Assembly (NCBI RefSeq): GCF_001308015.1
Contig: NZ_LGYH01000009.1
Span: 1 to 64,000, forward strand
Length of the DNA: 64,000 bases
Direction of reading: 5' to 3'
DNA from: Neisseria sp. 83E34
Lineage (GTDB): Bacteria; Pseudomonadota; Gammaproteobacteria; Burkholderiales; Neisseriaceae
Below the pieces are notes generated by a model, which had not been told where the DNA came from, made no database searches, and saw nothing but the letters and a program-made list of their open reading frames with translations. Numbering within the stretch: position 1 is the stretch's first letter; every line of letters begins with the position of its first letter. Shown piece by piece: positions 63,295-64,000 of the stretch. Made by a program: the position numbers and the translations under genes.

Positions 63295-64000
63295 ATGCCC
63301 AGTATCTCCGTACGCAGGCTTTATCAAGACAACCAACACAAACTGCAACTGGTTTGGTCGGCCGGAACCGCCGGCGCCGACAACCGCATCAGCATAGATG
63401 CCGACAAGCCCGTATTGGCGCTTGTCGGCCATTTGAATTTTATCCACCCCAATCAGGTTCAAGTATTGGGCGTGGCCGAAGTCGAATATCTTGAAAAACT
63501 TGGCAGCGACAAAACCACCCCTCCTCCTGCCGGCTTCCAACAGATTTTCGACTTAAACGTTTCTCTCTTTATCGTTGCCAACGGTTTAAGTGTGCCGGCG
63601 ATGCTGCGCGACTACTGCCATACCAATAACGTCCCTCTGCTGACCACCAAGTTGGAAAGCCCTTATTTGATGGACGTATTGCGTATTTACCTGCAACGCG
63701 CGCTGGCCGTATCCACCATCAAGCACGGCGTATTTCTTGACGTATTCGAAATCGGCGTGTTGATTACAGGGCATTCCGGCTTGGGTAAAAGCGAATTGGC
63801 GCTTGAACTCATCTCCCGCGGCCACAGCCTGATTGCCGACGATGCAGTAGAGCTGCACCGCACCGGCCCCGAAACACTGGAAGGCCGCTGCCCTCCTATG
63901 TTGCGCGACTTTTTGGAAGTGCGCGGTTTGGGCGTACTCAATATCCGCCATATTTTTGGTGAAACATCCATCCGTCCAAACAAAAACCTCAAGCTTATCA
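63295..64000 (+). CDS. hprK: HPr kinase/phosphorylase, 5' part
   Basis: 235 codons present; the gene runs off the right edge. N-terminal domain, then GHSGLGKSE (Walker A, G159-S166) and the HPrK signature region [11 protein letters not shown]. Phosphorylates or dephosphorylates HPr at Ser. Start ATG follows the ptsN stop by eight bases. Confidence 0.93.
   Translation, partial: MPSISVRRLYQDNQHKLQLVWSAGTAGADNRISIDADKPVLALVGHLNFIHPNQVQVLGVAEVEYLEKLGSDKTTPPPAGFQQIFDLNVSLFIVANGLSVPAMLRDYCHTNNVPLLTTKLESPYLMDVLRIYLQRALAVSTIKHGVFLDVFEIGVLITGHSGLGKSELALELISRGHSLIADDAVELHRTGPETLEGRCPPMLRDFLEVRGLGVLNIRHIFGETSIRPNKNLKLI

Overview
The window reads as a chromosomal segment of a member of the Neisseriaceae. 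The strongest sign is a short repeat present about sixty times, ATGCCTGTCTGAAA on either strand. It is often arranged as an inverted pair behind a gene and sometimes lies inside coding sequence. This is the format of the neisserial DNA uptake sequence (DUS); its 12-mer TGCCTGTCTGAA is, as I recall, the TG-wadsDUS dialect described from Neisseria wadsworthii and N. shayeganii, so a species close to those is my inference. The housekeeping genes (prfA, tpx, panB-panC, tadA with an N-terminal extension, nadK, recN, apaH, msbA, ptsN-hprK) also look neisserial.

Layout. 93-7385: one giant secreted protein with a prefix domain, 44 copies of a PExxQ repeat, about 14 Ig-like repeats, a metzincin zinc protease domain and RTX repeats. 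7.4-12 kb: an ABC-2 exporter pair, prmB, an ArsC/Spx-like gene and a lipoprotein gene. 11955-13986: a decayed composite insertion sequence, IS21-type istA/istB remnants bounded by IS5/IS1106-like inverted ends. 14.0-15.2 kb: a small TonB-domain gene with two operator-like palindromes upstream. 15.2-17.3 kb: a ketosynthase / chain-length-factor / acyl carrier protein trio, followed by prfA, tpx and other ordinary genes up to 22.5 kb.

22.6-45.8 kb is the most interesting part, an aryl-polyene (APE) pigment gene cluster. The leftward operon-like series is chain-length factor, acyltransferase, two ACPs, membrane protein, AMP-ligase fused to a dehydratase, glycosyltransferase, acyltransferase, thioesterase, nitroreductase, LolA-like carrier, MMPL exporter, FAD oxidoreductase, DUF3261 lipoprotein and ketosynthase. 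The rightward operon is dehydratase, ketoreductase and ketosynthase, and a phosphopantetheinyl transferase lies just beyond. Between the LolA-like and MMPL genes sits an extra five-gene block containing darA- and darB-like genes (dialkylresorcinol synthesis), a BtrH-like acyltransferase, an AroQ-fold (chorismate mutase / PchB-like) enzyme and an unknown gene. The window therefore probably encodes a flexirubin- or arcuflavin-like dialkylresorcinol-aryl polyene ester rather than a plain aryl polyene.

A second DUS dialect (AGGCCGTCTGAA / ATGCCGTCTGAA) is concentrated at 36.3-40.4 kb, where a Fic gene and a SHOCT lipoprotein gene interrupt the APE genes. This suggests import of that stretch from a Neisseria with a different dialect.

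45.9-64 kb is mostly ordinary: corA, acyl-CoA thioesterase, riboflavin synthase, panBC, a yqjD-yqjE-yqjK-like operon, tadA, nadK, recN, apaH, msbA, fpr, lysO with a DeoR-type regulator, a NhaD-type antiporter, ptsN, and the start of hprK, which runs off the right edge. I saw no rRNA, tRNA or CRISPR array. Most positions were read by eye; similarity statements rest on remembered family features, not on searches.
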